Numbered from the stretch's first letter, positions 1-7,026 are shown. The stretch is 11,854 nucleotides of DNA from an uncultured Coriobacteriaceae bacterium (GCA_900554945.1 USJN01000019.1:1-11854); one strand, 5' to 3'. Notes: a model not told the origin generated them from the letters alone. Translations and numbers: made by a program.

Positions 1-115
1 CAACCTCGCGCGCGGTACGGTGGTCCAGATCGCCCTTCGGCGGGAAGATCTCGAACGAGAGCGTTGGGCGCGAAGCGGCTCGCGACTCGTCGAACAGTTG
101 CTTTACCGTGGTCAT
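1..115 (-). CDS. metF: 5,10-methylenetetrahydrofolate reductase, N-terminus only (cut by window edge)
   Basis: Only the first 38 codons are in the window. The protein begins MTTVKQLFDESRAASRP and continues into LSFEIFPPKGDLD. The S-F-E-x-F-P-P-K signature at the first beta strand of the TIM barrel is characteristic of MetF, the flavoenzyme that reduces methylene-THF to methyl-THF for methionine synthesis or one-carbon metabolism. The ATG at 115-113 is preceded by AAAAGGA about 6 nt upstream on the minus strand, so the start is well supported. The gene is divergent from phoH, and the two share an 80-bp spacer. The catalytic and flavin-binding remainder lies outside the window, so a MetF-like paralogue cannot be excluded. 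Confidence 0.8.
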   Translation of the reverse strand, partial: MTTVKQLFDESRAASRPTLSFEIFPPKGDLDHRTAREV

Positions 116-179
116 GATAGTTCCTTTTGCATCCAGTGATGTGGTGAATGTCTGGCATCAGGGTAACGTGTTGCCCGCA

Positions 180-195
180 TGCTACAATGGCAAGC
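180..195 (+). promoter_or_regulatory. Extended -10 promoter for phoH, placed for a leaderless mRNA
   Basis: TGC-TACAAT (180-188) is an extended -10 with 5/6 match to TATAAT. Exactly 7 nt separate it from the ATG at 196, so transcription would start at or next to the start codon. No Shine-Dalgarno sequence precedes the ATG and no good -35 is visible. Leaderless mRNAs are common in actinobacteria. The call is inference from spacing. Confidence 0.5.
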
Positions 196-1146
196 ATGAC
201 AGACAAAACGCAAATTACACTAACTGCACCGGCAAGCGTTGACTTAGCGCTTGTCGTCGGCCCCGCGGACTCGACGCTGCGGATCGTCGAATCCGCCTTT
301 CAGGCGAACATCACCGTGAGGGGCGACTCCATCATCCTCGCAGGCGATCAAAGCGAAGTGCAGTCGCTTACGGCACTTTTCTCCGACTTCATCAAGGTTG
401 CGGAACGGGGCGAGGAAGTGACCCCCGAGTACGCCTTGCGGTCGATCGAGCTTCTCCGCAGCGCGGAGTTCTCGCCCCAGGCGCTGCGCGAGGATATCCT
501 CCTCACGTTTCGCGGTCGAGCCATCAGGCCGAAAACGGCAGGCCAGAAGCGCTACGTCGACGCCATCCGCTCCCACACCATCACGTTCGGGCTCGGCCCC
601 GCAGGAACGGGCAAGACCTATCTCGCCATGGCGATGGCCGTCGCCGCGCTTAAGCGCAAGGAAGTCGGGCGCATTATCTTGACCAGGCCCATCGTTGAGG
701 CGGGGGAGAACCTGGGCTTTTTGCCGGGTACGATCAACGAGAAAGTCGACCCCTATATCCGCCCGCTCTATGACGCGCTTTTCGACATGACCGACATGGA
801 GCGCGCCAACGACCTTATCGACAGCGGGGTCATCGAGATCGCTCCGCTCGCTTTCATGCGCGGGCGCACGCTCAACGACAGCTTCATCATCCTCGACGAG
901 GCGCAAAACACCACGCCCGAGCAGATGAAGATGTTCCTGACCAGGCTCGGCTTCAACTCGAAGATGATCATCACCGGCGACCTGACGCAGCGGGACCTTC
1001 CGGGGTCGCGCTCGGGCCTTGCCGACGCCGAGCGCGTTCTTGGGGACATCGACGACGTGTCGTTTTGCCGCCTTTCGGGGAAAGACGTTGTGCGACATTC
1101 GCTCGTGGCCGCGATCGTCGCCGCCTACGACCGGGCCGACGCTTAA
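196..1146 (+). CDS. phoH: PhoH-family ATPase (YbeZ type)
   Basis: Cytoplasmic P-loop ATPase of the PhoH/YbeZ family (316 aa, normal length), associated with YbeY in RNA/ribosome metabolism. Walker A is GPAGTGKT (residues ~134-141). Walker B is FIILDEAQN (~230-238), containing the family-typical DEAQN. The stretch ILTRPIVEAGENLGFLPG, conserved in PhoH proteins, lies between them. An N-terminal domain of about 110 residues precedes the ATPase core. I chose the ATG at 196 (MTDKTQITL) because a TACAAT -10 box sits 7 nt upstream. The frame is open back to ATGs at 187 and 148, but the former overlaps that -10 box and neither has a convincing ribosome binding site. ybeY follows 19 nt downstream, the same pairing as ybeZ-ybeY in proteobacteria, so co-transcription is likely. 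Confidence 0.9.
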   Translation: MTDKTQITLTAPASVDLALVVGPADSTLRIVESAFQANITVRGDSIILAGDQSEVQSLTALFSDFIKVAERGEEVTPEYALRSIELLRSAEFSPQALREDILLTFRGRAIRPKTAGQKRYVDAIRSHTITFGLGPAGTGKTYLAMAMAVAALKRKEVGRIILTRPIVEAGENLGFLPGTINEKVDPYIRPLYDALFDMTDMERANDLIDSGVIEIAPLAFMRGRTLNDSFIILDEAQNTTPEQMKMFLTRLGFNSKMIITGDLTQRDLPGSRSGLADAERVLGDIDDVSFCRLSGKDVVRHSLVAAIVAAYDRADA

Positions 1147-1165
1147 AGCACGCAAGGAGATTTTC

Positions 1166-1696
1166 ATGAACATCGAAGTGAACTGCGAATACAAAGAGAG
1201 CCTTATCGCGAGCGTGCCCGTCGCCGAGCTTGCCGCCTTCGTGCTCTCCCAAGAGGACTGCCCCCAAAACGCCGAGGCCTCCGTGAGCTTCGTTGACGAT
1301 GTTGAGATGGCCCGTCTCAACGGGGAATTCCGCGGAAAGACCGGTCCCACCGACGTTCTTTCGTTCGAATGTGACGGGCTCGACGACGAGATGGGCGGAG
1401 GGTGCGACGAAATCCCTGGGATACCCTTCGAGCTGGGGGATGTGATCATCGCGGTCGACGTCGCCGAGCGGCAGACCGAGCAGTTCGGCACCACCTTCGA
1501 AGGCGAGCTGAGCGTCCTTCTCGTCCATGGCCTTTTGCACCTGTGCGGCTACGACCACATCGAAGATGACGAGGCCGAGGTCATGGAGTCGCGCGAGGCA
1601 GAGCTTCTTCGCGGATGGGCGCGCAAGCGAGAGCTCGAGCTTTCCATCTTCGGCGAGATGAACGGCCCGGGAGCGCTTGTGAGGGGAGAGCATTAG
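1166..1696 (+). CDS. ybeY: Endoribonuclease/rRNA maturation factor YbeY
   Basis: Single-domain zinc metalloprotein of 176 aa needed for 16S rRNA 3'-end maturation and ribosome quality control. The diagnostic HGLLHLCGYDH motif (H121, H125, H131) supplies the three zinc-binding histidines. GPTDVLSFE upstream is the usual conserved YbeY strand. The frame is open much further upstream inside phoH, but the ATG at 1166 has a textbook AAGGAG 6 nt before it and gives the expected protein length. It lies between phoH and dgkA; its stop codon directly abuts the dgkA start, so translational coupling is likely. An acidic/Gly-rich loop (DGLDDEMGGGCDE) between the conserved strand and the zinc site is a little longer than in compact homologues. 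Confidence 0.95.
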   Translation: MNIEVNCEYKESLIASVPVAELAAFVLSQEDCPQNAEASVSFVDDVEMARLNGEFRGKTGPTDVLSFECDGLDDEMGGGCDEIPGIPFELGDVIIAVDVAERQTEQFGTTFEGELSVLLVHGLLHLCGYDHIEDDEAEVMESREAELLRGWARKRELELSIFGEMNGPGALVRGEH

Positions 1697-2056
1697 ATGA
1701 CCCAATCGCTCCCTCATGCTTTCAAATGCGCAGCCGAGGGCGTTGCGTTCGCCTTTAAGCAACGCAACATGCGCATAGACGCCGGCTTCGCCGTTGCCGC
1801 CGTTGCGCTTGGGTTCGTCCTGCGCATTGATGCCCCTTCATGGCTTGCTATCGTCATCTGCATCGGTGCTGTCATGGCGGCCGAGACCGCGAACACCGCC
1901 ATCGAGGCAGTCGTCGACTTGGTGTCGCCCGAATACCACGTGCTCGCAAAGCACGCCAAAGACTGCGCGGCGGGAGCGGCTCTCATTCTCGCCGTTGCCT
2001 CGGTTGTCGTCGCCGCCATCGTTTTCATCCCCAAGATCGGAGAACTGCTGTGCTAG
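1697..2056 (+). CDS. dgkA: Diacylglycerol/undecaprenol kinase (DgkA family)
   Basis: Small integral membrane lipid kinase (119 aa, typical for the family). In Gram-positives it usually phosphorylates undecaprenol to recycle the cell-wall lipid carrier. The family signature ETANTAIEAVVDL spans ~63-75, and a second conserved segment KDCAAGAALI lies at 88-97. Three hydrophobic helices are visible at ~30-44, 48-64 and 92-112, preceded by an amphipathic N-terminus. The ATG directly follows the ybeY stop, with GGGGAG at a suitable distance inside the ybeY end. The 3' end overlaps the likely GTG start of era by 7 nt. The substrate (undecaprenol versus diacylglycerol) cannot be read from the sequence. 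Confidence 0.92.
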   Translation: MTQSLPHAFKCAAEGVAFAFKQRNMRIDAGFAVAAVALGFVLRIDAPSWLAIVICIGAVMAAETANTAIEAVVDLVSPEYHVLAKHAKDCAAGAALILAVASVVVAAIVFIPKIGELLC

Positions 2057-2964
2057 GAATGCAAAAAGAAGGCTTCAAGTCGGGTTTCGCCACCCTCGTC
2101 GGACGTCCGAACGCGGGCAAGTCGACGCTTTTGAACGCTATCATGGGCAAGAAGATCGCCATCACCTCCTCGACCGCCCAAACGACCCGCCACCGTTTCC
2201 GCGCTGTCTTGACGCGCGATGATTTCCAGCTCATCCTCGTCGACACGCCGGGCATCCACAAGCCCCACGACGCCCTCGGCGAGGAGCTCAACGAGTCCGC
2301 GCTCAAGGGCCTGCAAGACATCGACGTCGTTGCCATGGTTATCGACGCCTCCCAGCCAATCGGCCGCGGCGATGAATGGGTCGCCAAGCAGGTTGCCGCC
2401 TGCAAGGCGCGCCGCATCTGTGTGCTCTCTAAGACCGACATCGCGACACCCGAGCAGATCGCTGCGCAGCGCGAGGCAGCAGAAGCACTCATGACCTGGG
2501 ACGCCATGGTGGCGCTCTCCGCACGAAGCGGCGCAAACGTCGACGCCTTCGTCGAAGAGGCTGTCTTCTTCTTGCCCGAGGGCCCCGCATGGTTCCCACC
2601 CGACATGCAGACCGACCAGCCGATGGAAGTCGTGATCGCCGAGTTCATCCGCGAGAAGATCCTGCGCTCGTTCCACGATGAGGTGCCGCACTCGATCGGC
2701 GTCGCCGTCGACAACATGCAGTACGAGAAGAAAAAGGACCTCCAACGCATCTTCGCCACCATCTACGTTGAGCGCGACAGCCAAAAAGGCATGATCATCG
2801 GGAAGAAGGGCGCTGCGATCAAGCGCATCGGCAGCGAGGCGCGAGCCGATCTCGAGCAGCTGCTCGGCTGCCGTGTGTTCCTCGATTTGAACGTAAAGGT
2901 GAAGAAGAACTGGCGCCGCGACGCCACGCAAATTCGCCGCTTCGGCTACGGCGAGGGCGCTTAA
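2050..2964 (+). CDS. era: GTPase Era, 16S rRNA-binding ribosome assembly factor
   Basis: Era binds the 3' end of 16S rRNA and couples 30S maturation to GTP hydrolysis. GTPase motifs are G1 GRPNAGKST (18-26), the TTR segment of the G2 loop (~45-47), G3 DTPG (65-68), G4 SKTD (127-130) and G5 SAR (157-159). A C-terminal KH domain follows with GMIIGKKG (247-254) and the expected KVKKNWRRD tail. G4 has Ser in place of the usual Asn of NKxD; replacement at this position is known in some actinobacterial Era proteins. I place the start at GTG 2050 (304 aa) because GGAG sits 7 nt upstream. An in-frame ATG at 2059 is the alternative but has poor spacing to any Shine-Dalgarno sequence. The gene overlaps dgkA. 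Confidence 0.93.
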   Translation: MLGMQKEGFKSGFATLVGRPNAGKSTLLNAIMGKKIAITSSTAQTTRHRFRAVLTRDDFQLILVDTPGIHKPHDALGEELNESALKGLQDIDVVAMVIDASQPIGRGDEWVAKQVAACKARRICVLSKTDIATPEQIAAQREAAEALMTWDAMVALSARSGANVDAFVEEAVFFLPEGPAWFPPDMQTDQPMEVVIAEFIREKILRSFHDEVPHSIGVAVDNMQYEKKKDLQRIFATIYVERDSQKGMIIGKKGAAIKRIGSEARADLEQLLGCRVFLDLNVKVKKNWRRDATQIRRFGYGEGA

Positions 2965-3045
2965 TTCTCGCGGCCTTCGCTTTGTGCAGGTATTGTCGCG
3001 TATCGGACGGAGTGCCCAGCGACGCCGAAATACCGACGTCCGTTC

Positions 3046-3061
3046 AGCTACAATAACGCAG
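3046..3061 (+). promoter_or_regulatory. -10 element upstream of the PASTA-protein gene
   Basis: GCTACAAT (3047-3054) repeats the octamer seen before phoH, again exactly 7 nt before an ATG (3062). It is the best promoter candidate in the 126-bp era/PASTA spacer. No clear -35 is present. A weak inverted repeat (CGGACG...CGTCCG) in the spacer has no T-tract and is not called a terminator. Confidence 0.4.
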
Positions 3062-3094
3062 ATGAGACGTTTGAACGGGAGAATGCGCGCATGA
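3062..3094 (+). other. Possible 10-codon leaderless upstream ORF
   Basis: ATG at 3062, positioned for leaderless initiation, opens MRRLNGRMRA. It ends with TGA overlapping the ATG of the PASTA-protein gene (ATGA at 3091-3094). This would allow translational coupling. The main gene also has its own GGGAG 9 nt before 3091, so this may be coincidence. Confidence 0.25.
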
Positions 3095-4692
3095 TGATCT
3101 GCCCTCATTGCCAAAGCGAAAATCGCGAAGGAGCTAAATTCTGCAATGAATGCGGGAGCCCTCTGCTCTCGAGTGCCGACAAGACGCAGGTCATCGATGC
3201 GGTGACCCTCAACGATATACAGGATCCTGACGGGTGCGAGGAAGCATACGATGCGGACAAGACGCAGGTCATCGATGCTGCCGCGCCTCTGACCACCGAG
3301 GACCCGATGGTGTCCTGCACCGATGAGACGAGCTCCATCGAGCCCGTCGTCGGAGACGATTCCGATTCCATCGACGATGCGGCTTTGTCGGACATCGAGG
3401 ATGCGGAAGACAAGGACCTCAGGGAAAGCTCCGACGAGCACGCGGCCTCACATGACGCGATCGACGATGCCGAACGTGAGGCACTCGATGAGGCCCTGCC
3501 GCGCATTGGCATCCCTCGAGCCGATTGCGCCGACTCCCTCGCCAGCGAGCGGACCCGCAAGATCGATCTGAACGCGGCGAACACCGTCGACTTGTCGGGC
3601 TTCGAGCGGCTTGTCGACTCCAGCTATGTCCCGCCTGCGCGCTCGTGGCGCTCCGGCGATACGATGGAGCTTCCCAAAATCGAGGGAGAGCCCGCGCCCG
3701 CCCAGAAGAAATATGAGTCGCCCGACGCCGAGAAGGAAGCGAAGAAACGCAAGGCTGCCCGCAGAACCCGCGCGATCGTCGCGGTCGTCGTTGTGGCAAT
3801 CATCGCCGCCGCGGCAATCGGCATTACGTATTCGCTAGAACTATGGGGCGGAAAGACCGTGCCCGATGTAACGGGGGAGGCTCAGGCTGACGCGATCTGG
3901 CTCCTCGAGAGCAAGGGATTCGCCGTCGACACGTCGCAGGTAAAATCGGACGAAGTCGAGGGCATCGTTCTCATCACCGACCCCGCTGCAGGTTCGCGCG
4001 TTCCCAGCGGCACCACGGTGAACGTCTCCATTGCGACCCCGCGTGCCGTCCCCGACATCGTGGGGAGCACCCAAGATGAGGCGAAGGCCGCCTTTGAGAA
4101 AGAGGGTCTTGGCAACGTCACGTTCAAGACAGTGAAATCCGACGAGGCCGAGGGCACCGTGCTCGAAGTCGAGCCCCAAGCAGGAACGAAGGTGAAGTCG
4201 GCGACGGCCGTGACTGTCACGGTTGCCGAGTCCTACGTTGTGCCTGACGTCACTGGCAAATCGCAGGACGACGCCACCGCCGCGCTCAAGGAGGCGGGCT
4301 TTGCCGTCGAAGTCGCAATCAAGTATTCCGAAGACAGCTCCGAGGGCACGGTGCTTTCCACCGATCCCGCCGCGGAGACCAAGCTGAAATCAGGCTCCAC
4401 TGTGACGATCACCGTGTCGAAGTCGCGTGAGAAGGAGCTCGTCTCCGAAACCTATTCCTTCTTCAGCAAGGGCGCAACCGTTGTCATGGACGGCATTAAC
4501 TACGAGGTGGTCTCCTGCGACAGCGTGAACTACGAGGGCGACGGGGTCGTGAGCTACACAATCACCGCCAAGAAGTTCGAGAACACGCTGCTTTTCGGCA
4601 CGATTTACGGCTCGGCGGAGCAGAAGTCGGGCACCATCAAGTGGAACTCAGACAACAGCATCGCCTCCAGCAAACCATCGCTTAAGAAGTAG
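3091..4692 (+). CDS. Zinc-ribbon, single-TM, triple-PASTA membrane protein
   Basis: A 533-aa protein with clear architecture but no known name. An N-terminal zinc ribbon (CPHC at 4-7, CNEC at 18-21) is followed by a low-complexity acidic cytoplasmic region (~28-200). A basic stretch (214-227) precedes one transmembrane helix (~228-247). Three PASTA domains follow (~256-316, 319-380, 383-444; each starts VPD-hydrophobic-x-G), then a beta-rich extracytoplasmic domain of about 90 residues ending in KK. PASTA domains bind muropeptides/lipid II, so it probably senses or binds the cell wall. The cytoplasmic tail has six Thr-x-x-Ile/Leu motifs (T32, T58, T80, T155, T165, T191), suggesting Ser/Thr-kinase phosphorylation and FHA binding; this is inference. 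There is no kinase domain. The start at 3091 (or 3094) is supported by GGGAG. recO begins 5 nt after the stop, suggesting one operon. Confidence 0.88.
   Translation: MMICPHCQSENREGAKFCNECGSPLLSSADKTQVIDAVTLNDIQDPDGCEEAYDADKTQVIDAAAPLTTEDPMVSCTDETSSIEPVVGDDSDSIDDAALSDIEDAEDKDLRESSDEHAASHDAIDDAEREALDEALPRIGIPRADCADSLASERTRKIDLNAANTVDLSGFERLVDSSYVPPARSWRSGDTMELPKIEGEPAPAQKKYESPDAEKEAKKRKAARRTRAIVAVVVVAIIAAAAIGITYSLELWGGKTVPDVTGEAQADAIWLLESKGFAVDTSQVKSDEVEGIVLITDPAAGSRVPSGTTVNVSIATPRAVPDIVGSTQDEAKAAFEKEGLGNVTFKTVKSDEAEGTVLEVEPQAGTKVKSATAVTVTVAESYVVPDVTGKSQDDATAALKEAGFAVEVAIKYSEDSSEGTVLSTDPAAETKLKSGSTVTITVSKSREKELVSETYSFFSKGATVVMDGINYEVVSCDSVNYEGDGVVSYTITAKKFENTLLFGTIYGSAEQKSGTIKWNSDNSIASSKPSLKK
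3178..3278 (+). repeat. Exact 23-bp direct repeat inside the PASTA-protein gene
   Basis: Positions 3178-3200 and 3256-3278 are identical. Both encode DKTQVIDA in the same frame, 78 bp apart. Identity at synonymous positions implies a recent duplication or conversion of this motif. Confidence 0.85.
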
Positions 4693-4697
4693 CGCTT

Positions 4698-5474
4698 GTG
4701 GCACGTCCCACCTATACTGCGCGCGTCATCGTCGTGCGCAAGACGAAGCTGGGGGAGAGCGACCTTATCCTCACCCTTCTTGCCGAGGACGGTTCGCAGC
4801 TTCGTACGGTCGCCAAGGGGGCGCGCAAGCCGAAAAGCAGCTTCGCCTCGCGGCTCGAACTCTTCTCGGTGGCAGACGTCCTCTGTGCGAAGGGCCGCTC
4901 GCTCGATGTAGTATCCGAGGCGCGACTCGTCGAAGGAAATGCCGCCCTGCGCGGCGACATCGAGCGCACCTCCGCCGCCGCCCCGATAGCCGAGCTCGTC
5001 GAGCGCACCACGCAGGCGGGCCTCGAATGCCCGAACCTCTTCGCGATGACGCAGACCGCGCTTCGGGCGATGTGCAACACTGATACCGCAGGTGCGCCCT
5101 CAATCGCTGCCGGTCATCTTCTGAAAGCCTTCGCCATGACCGGCGTGCGCCCCGTGCTCTCCGAATGCGCCGCTTGCGGAAATCCCGTGACGCCCCTGCC
5201 GGACGGCTCGCTCGCCTTCTCCCCGCGCGAAGGCGGTGTGATATGCTCGCACTGTCGTGTCCATACGGAAGCCGGCTACATCGACGCCCAAACCACCGAA
5301 TGGTCGAACTTCCTTCTGCGCTCGACGTTTTCCGACATCGCAGGCGCGCGCATGGGGGTACGCGAGGCGTTCTCGGTGCTCGATCTGTGCCAGAGATGGT
5401 GCGTCGAGCATGTCGGCTGCAGGCTTCGCTCGCTCTCGTTTATGTTCACGAGCGGGCTTTACGAATCGAAATGA
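4698..5474 (+). CDS. recO: DNA repair protein RecO
   Basis: RecO (258 aa, normal length) loads RecA onto SSB-coated ssDNA with RecR in the RecF pathway. The N-terminal OB-fold carries RVIVVRKTKLGESDLILTLL and the typical GARKPKSSFASRLELF (~41-56). A helical C-terminal domain contains a zinc finger with C157/C160 and C183/C186. The GTG start at 4698 gives the conserved N-terminus; the only Shine-Dalgarno-like sequence is AAGAAG in the end of the preceding gene, consistent with translational coupling across the 5-nt gap. The stop overlaps an ATG (ATGA at 5471-5474), but that frame stays open for only a few codons. The IS110 element starts about 25 bp downstream and does not damage recO. Confidence 0.93.
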   Translation: MARPTYTARVIVVRKTKLGESDLILTLLAEDGSQLRTVAKGARKPKSSFASRLELFSVADVLCAKGRSLDVVSEARLVEGNAALRGDIERTSAAAPIAELVERTTQAGLECPNLFAMTQTALRAMCNTDTAGAPSIAAGHLLKAFAMTGVRPVLSECAACGNPVTPLPDGSLAFSPREGGVICSHCRVHTEAGYIDAQTTEWSNFLLRSTFSDIAGARMGVREAFSVLDLCQRWCVEHVGCRLRSLSFMFTSGLYESK

Positions 5475-5497
5475 CGGAAAAGAGACCAGCTATGAGT

Positions 5498-5508
5498 AGT
5501 CAAGACCC
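5498..5508 (-). repeat. IS110 right-end junction: left-donor half plus CT core
   Basis: On the minus strand this reads GGGTCTTGACT. It shares GTyTTGACT with the other junction at 7021-7031, with TTAT just upstream in both. The final CT is the proposed core dinucleotide duplicated at both ends. Boundary assignment is inferred. Confidence 0.45.
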
Positions 5509-5573
5509 ATAAGGCAAGTTTTCTAGAGAGTATTTAATTGTTGGATTTCGCACTTTGACAGCTTCATATCGAA

Positions 5574-6785
5574 TCATTCGGAACGCGATGCGAGCTCGGG
5601 GCTCTTCGCGGCATTCGGGTCGTAGGGTTCCTGCTTGGACAGCACAGCGTAGATCACGTGGACGAGCTTGCGGGCGACCGCGACGAGCGCCTCGCGGTGG
5701 GATTTGCCGTCGGCGCGCTTTTTCGCGTAGTAGTCGTAGAACGGCGACTTCAGCTTCAGCTGGGCCATCGCCGCCAGGTACAGGGCGCGGCGCAGGTAGG
5801 GGGAGCCCTGCTTGGTGATGTGGTTTTCCTCGGAGGAGAACTTGCCCGACTGGCTGATCGAGGGGTTGATCCCCGCGTACTTCACGATGGAGGAGGCGTT
5901 GCGGAAGCGGCGCACGTCGCCGATCTCGGACACGATCTGCGCGCCGAGCGTGTACCCGATGCCCGGTATGGTGAGGATGAGCGGCTCGACCTTCTCGATG
6001 CCCGCCCGTATCCTGGCCTCGACCTCGGATGCCTGGCCCTCTATGAAGTCGATCTGGTCTATGAGCAGCTTGATCTGGAAGGAGAAGGCCGACGTCGCAA
6101 GGCCGATGCCGCACGAGGCCTTGGCGATGCCCTTTATCTCGTCGGCCTTCGGGCGGCCGAGCTTGCCATGGCTTGCCCGCTCGAGGGTCTTGGCCAGAGA
6201 GTCGGCCCTGACGGCCAGGCACTCCTCGGGGGTCGGGCACCTCTTGAGGAACGCCTTCGAGCTCTCGCCGAAGGTGTCGGAGAAGACGGAGTCGTACTCG
6301 GGGAACACCTGGTCGAGCGCCACGATGACCTGGCGCTTCAAGTCGGCCACGCTCTCCTTGAGCGCCTGGTGCAGGCGCGTGAGCTGCCGCAGCTCGATCA
6401 CCGCCTCGTCCCCCAGCCTGCTCGGCTGGAAGCCGCCGCAGCGAAGCGTCTCCGCCACGAGCACGCAGTCGACGATGTCGGTCTTCACGCGCGAGCTTCC
6501 CTTGAAGCGCCGCATCGCATCGGTCCGCATGGGGTTTATCACGACGACGGCGTAGCCCGCGTCCTGCAGCCGGCAGAAGAGCGGCAGCCAGTAGTGGCCG
6601 GTCGCCTCCATGCCCACGAGCAGGTCGGACTTCGACTCGGCGAGCCCTTCCAGGTAGGCGACGCAGCGGTCGAACCCGCCAGCGGAGTTTGCGAACTTCA
6701 TGGGCTTCGACGCGTCGCGCCCGTGTTCGTCGGTCGCCCCTACGACGTGGTCGTTTTTGGCGATGTCTATCCCGGCGTAGATCAT
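5574..6785 (-). CDS. IS110-family transposase (DEDD/serine recombinase)
   Basis: RNA-guided recombinase of 403 aa, full length and apparently intact. The N-terminal RuvC-like DEDD domain shows D7 (AGIDIAKND), E60 (VGMEATGHYW), and D103/D106 (KTDIVDC). A central helical region (~125-265) follows. The C-terminal transposase domain begins LTIPGIGYTLGAQIVSEIGD and carries INPSISQSGKF; the QSG serine (S313) is the likely catalytic nucleophile, and KQGSPYLRRALY follows. I chose ATG 6785 (MIYAGIDIAK) because family members start just before the first catalytic Asp. An upstream ATG at 6806 adds seven residues and has AGGGG 6 nt before it, so it is a real alternative. The C-terminus (~385-403) is polar and poorly conserved in type. 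Confidence 0.95.
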   Translation of the reverse strand: MIYAGIDIAKNDHVVGATDEHGRDASKPMKFANSAGGFDRCVAYLEGLAESKSDLLVGMEATGHYWLPLFCRLQDAGYAVVVINPMRTDAMRRFKGSSRVKTDIVDCVLVAETLRCGGFQPSRLGDEAVIELRQLTRLHQALKESVADLKRQVIVALDQVFPEYDSVFSDTFGESSKAFLKRCPTPEECLAVRADSLAKTLERASHGKLGRPKADEIKGIAKASCGIGLATSAFSFQIKLLIDQIDFIEGQASEVEARIRAGIEKVEPLILTIPGIGYTLGAQIVSEIGDVRRFRNASSIVKYAGINPSISQSGKFSSEENHITKQGSPYLRRALYLAAMAQLKLKSPFYDYYAKKRADGKSHREALVAVARKLVHVIYAVLSKQEPYDPNAAKSPELASRSE

Positions 6786-6819
6786 AGGCCCTGCCTTTCC
6801 GTACATGGCAGGCCCCTGC

Positions 6820-6991
6820 TCACCAAACGGGCTCGCAACCTCCTGTAAGAGACACGGGGTAGCCTTCGATCAAGGCTCCGCCATCCAGCTAATCCGCGAA
6901 CCGCCCCGAATGGGGCAGGCTGTCAGTCTCTTTTGCGGGGTCCGAATACGCCCCAGGGCACATGCCGACATACCTGCCCAGCCAGTAACTG
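6820..6991 (-). ncRNA. Candidate IS110 bridge RNA (bRNA/seekRNA)
   Basis: The non-coding leader upstream of the transposase, where IS110-group elements encode their guide RNA. Minus-strand hairpins in order are: GGGCA/TGCCC with an inner TATG/CATG stem (6956-6979), GGGG/CCCC (6937-6954), GCCCC-ATTC-GGGGC (6903-6916) and AGCCTT-GATCG-AAGGCT (6861-6877). The third extends to 7 bp through a G-U pair only on the minus strand, favouring that orientation. The 5' end is set by the promoter at 6998-7026; the 3' end is unknown. A stretch at 6887-6899 matches the left target plus core at 9 of 13 positions. Guide loops are not assigned with confidence. Confidence 0.5.
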
Positions 6992-6997
6992 CATCGC

Positions 6998-7026
6998 ATT
7001 CTGAATGGTTCGATTGAAACAGTCAA
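6998..7026 (-). promoter_or_regulatory. Junction promoter for the bridge RNA
   Basis: On the minus strand: -35 TTGACT (7026-7021), a 17-bp spacer, and -10 CAGAAT (7003-6998). The -35 lies in the target flank plus CT core and the -10 inside the element. In the circular form the other end supplies the same TTGACT. Predicted start is near 6991. Confidence 0.5.

Larger units (their letters stand above)
5500..7022 (-). mobile_element. IS110-family insertion sequence between recO and yqeY
   Basis: The element is about 1.52 kb, with one transposase on the minus strand, a short 3' flank (5500-5573) and a long structured leader (~6786-7022). There are no terminal inverted repeats, as expected for IS110. 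Ends were inferred from the imperfect repeat GTyTTGACT at 5498-5506 and 7021-7029 (minus-strand reading), which ends in CT at both junctions, the core dinucleotide known for IS621. Two points support the assignment. Excision leaves recO and yqeY joined by a compact ~59-bp spacer. Joining the ends also creates TTGACT-17 bp-CAGAAT, matching the known circle-junction promoter of this family. Exact ends could be off by several bases; the presence of the element is certain. Confidence 0.85.

Noticed and set aside
2965..3045. Inverted repeats (GGTATT/AATACC, CGGACG/CGTCCG) after era as a terminator
   Set aside because: Stems are only ~6 bp with ~30-nt loops and no T-tract follows.
5471..5512. A gene starting in an ATGA overlap with recO (MTEKRPAMSSQ...) disrupted by the IS, for example a glyQ start
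   Set aside because: Removing the element gives a frame that stops after 16 codons (MTEKRPAMSSQNAIRR) just before the yqeY ribosome binding site, and no remnant of a larger gene lies on the other side.
5476..6933. Inverted repeat AAAAGAGAC (5479-5487) / GTCTCTTTT (6925-6933) as IS ends
   Set aside because: The left copy lies outside the inferred CT boundary and the right copy well inside. Using them as ends would leave the transposase leader truncated and give no core duplication. A 9-bp chance match is plausible.
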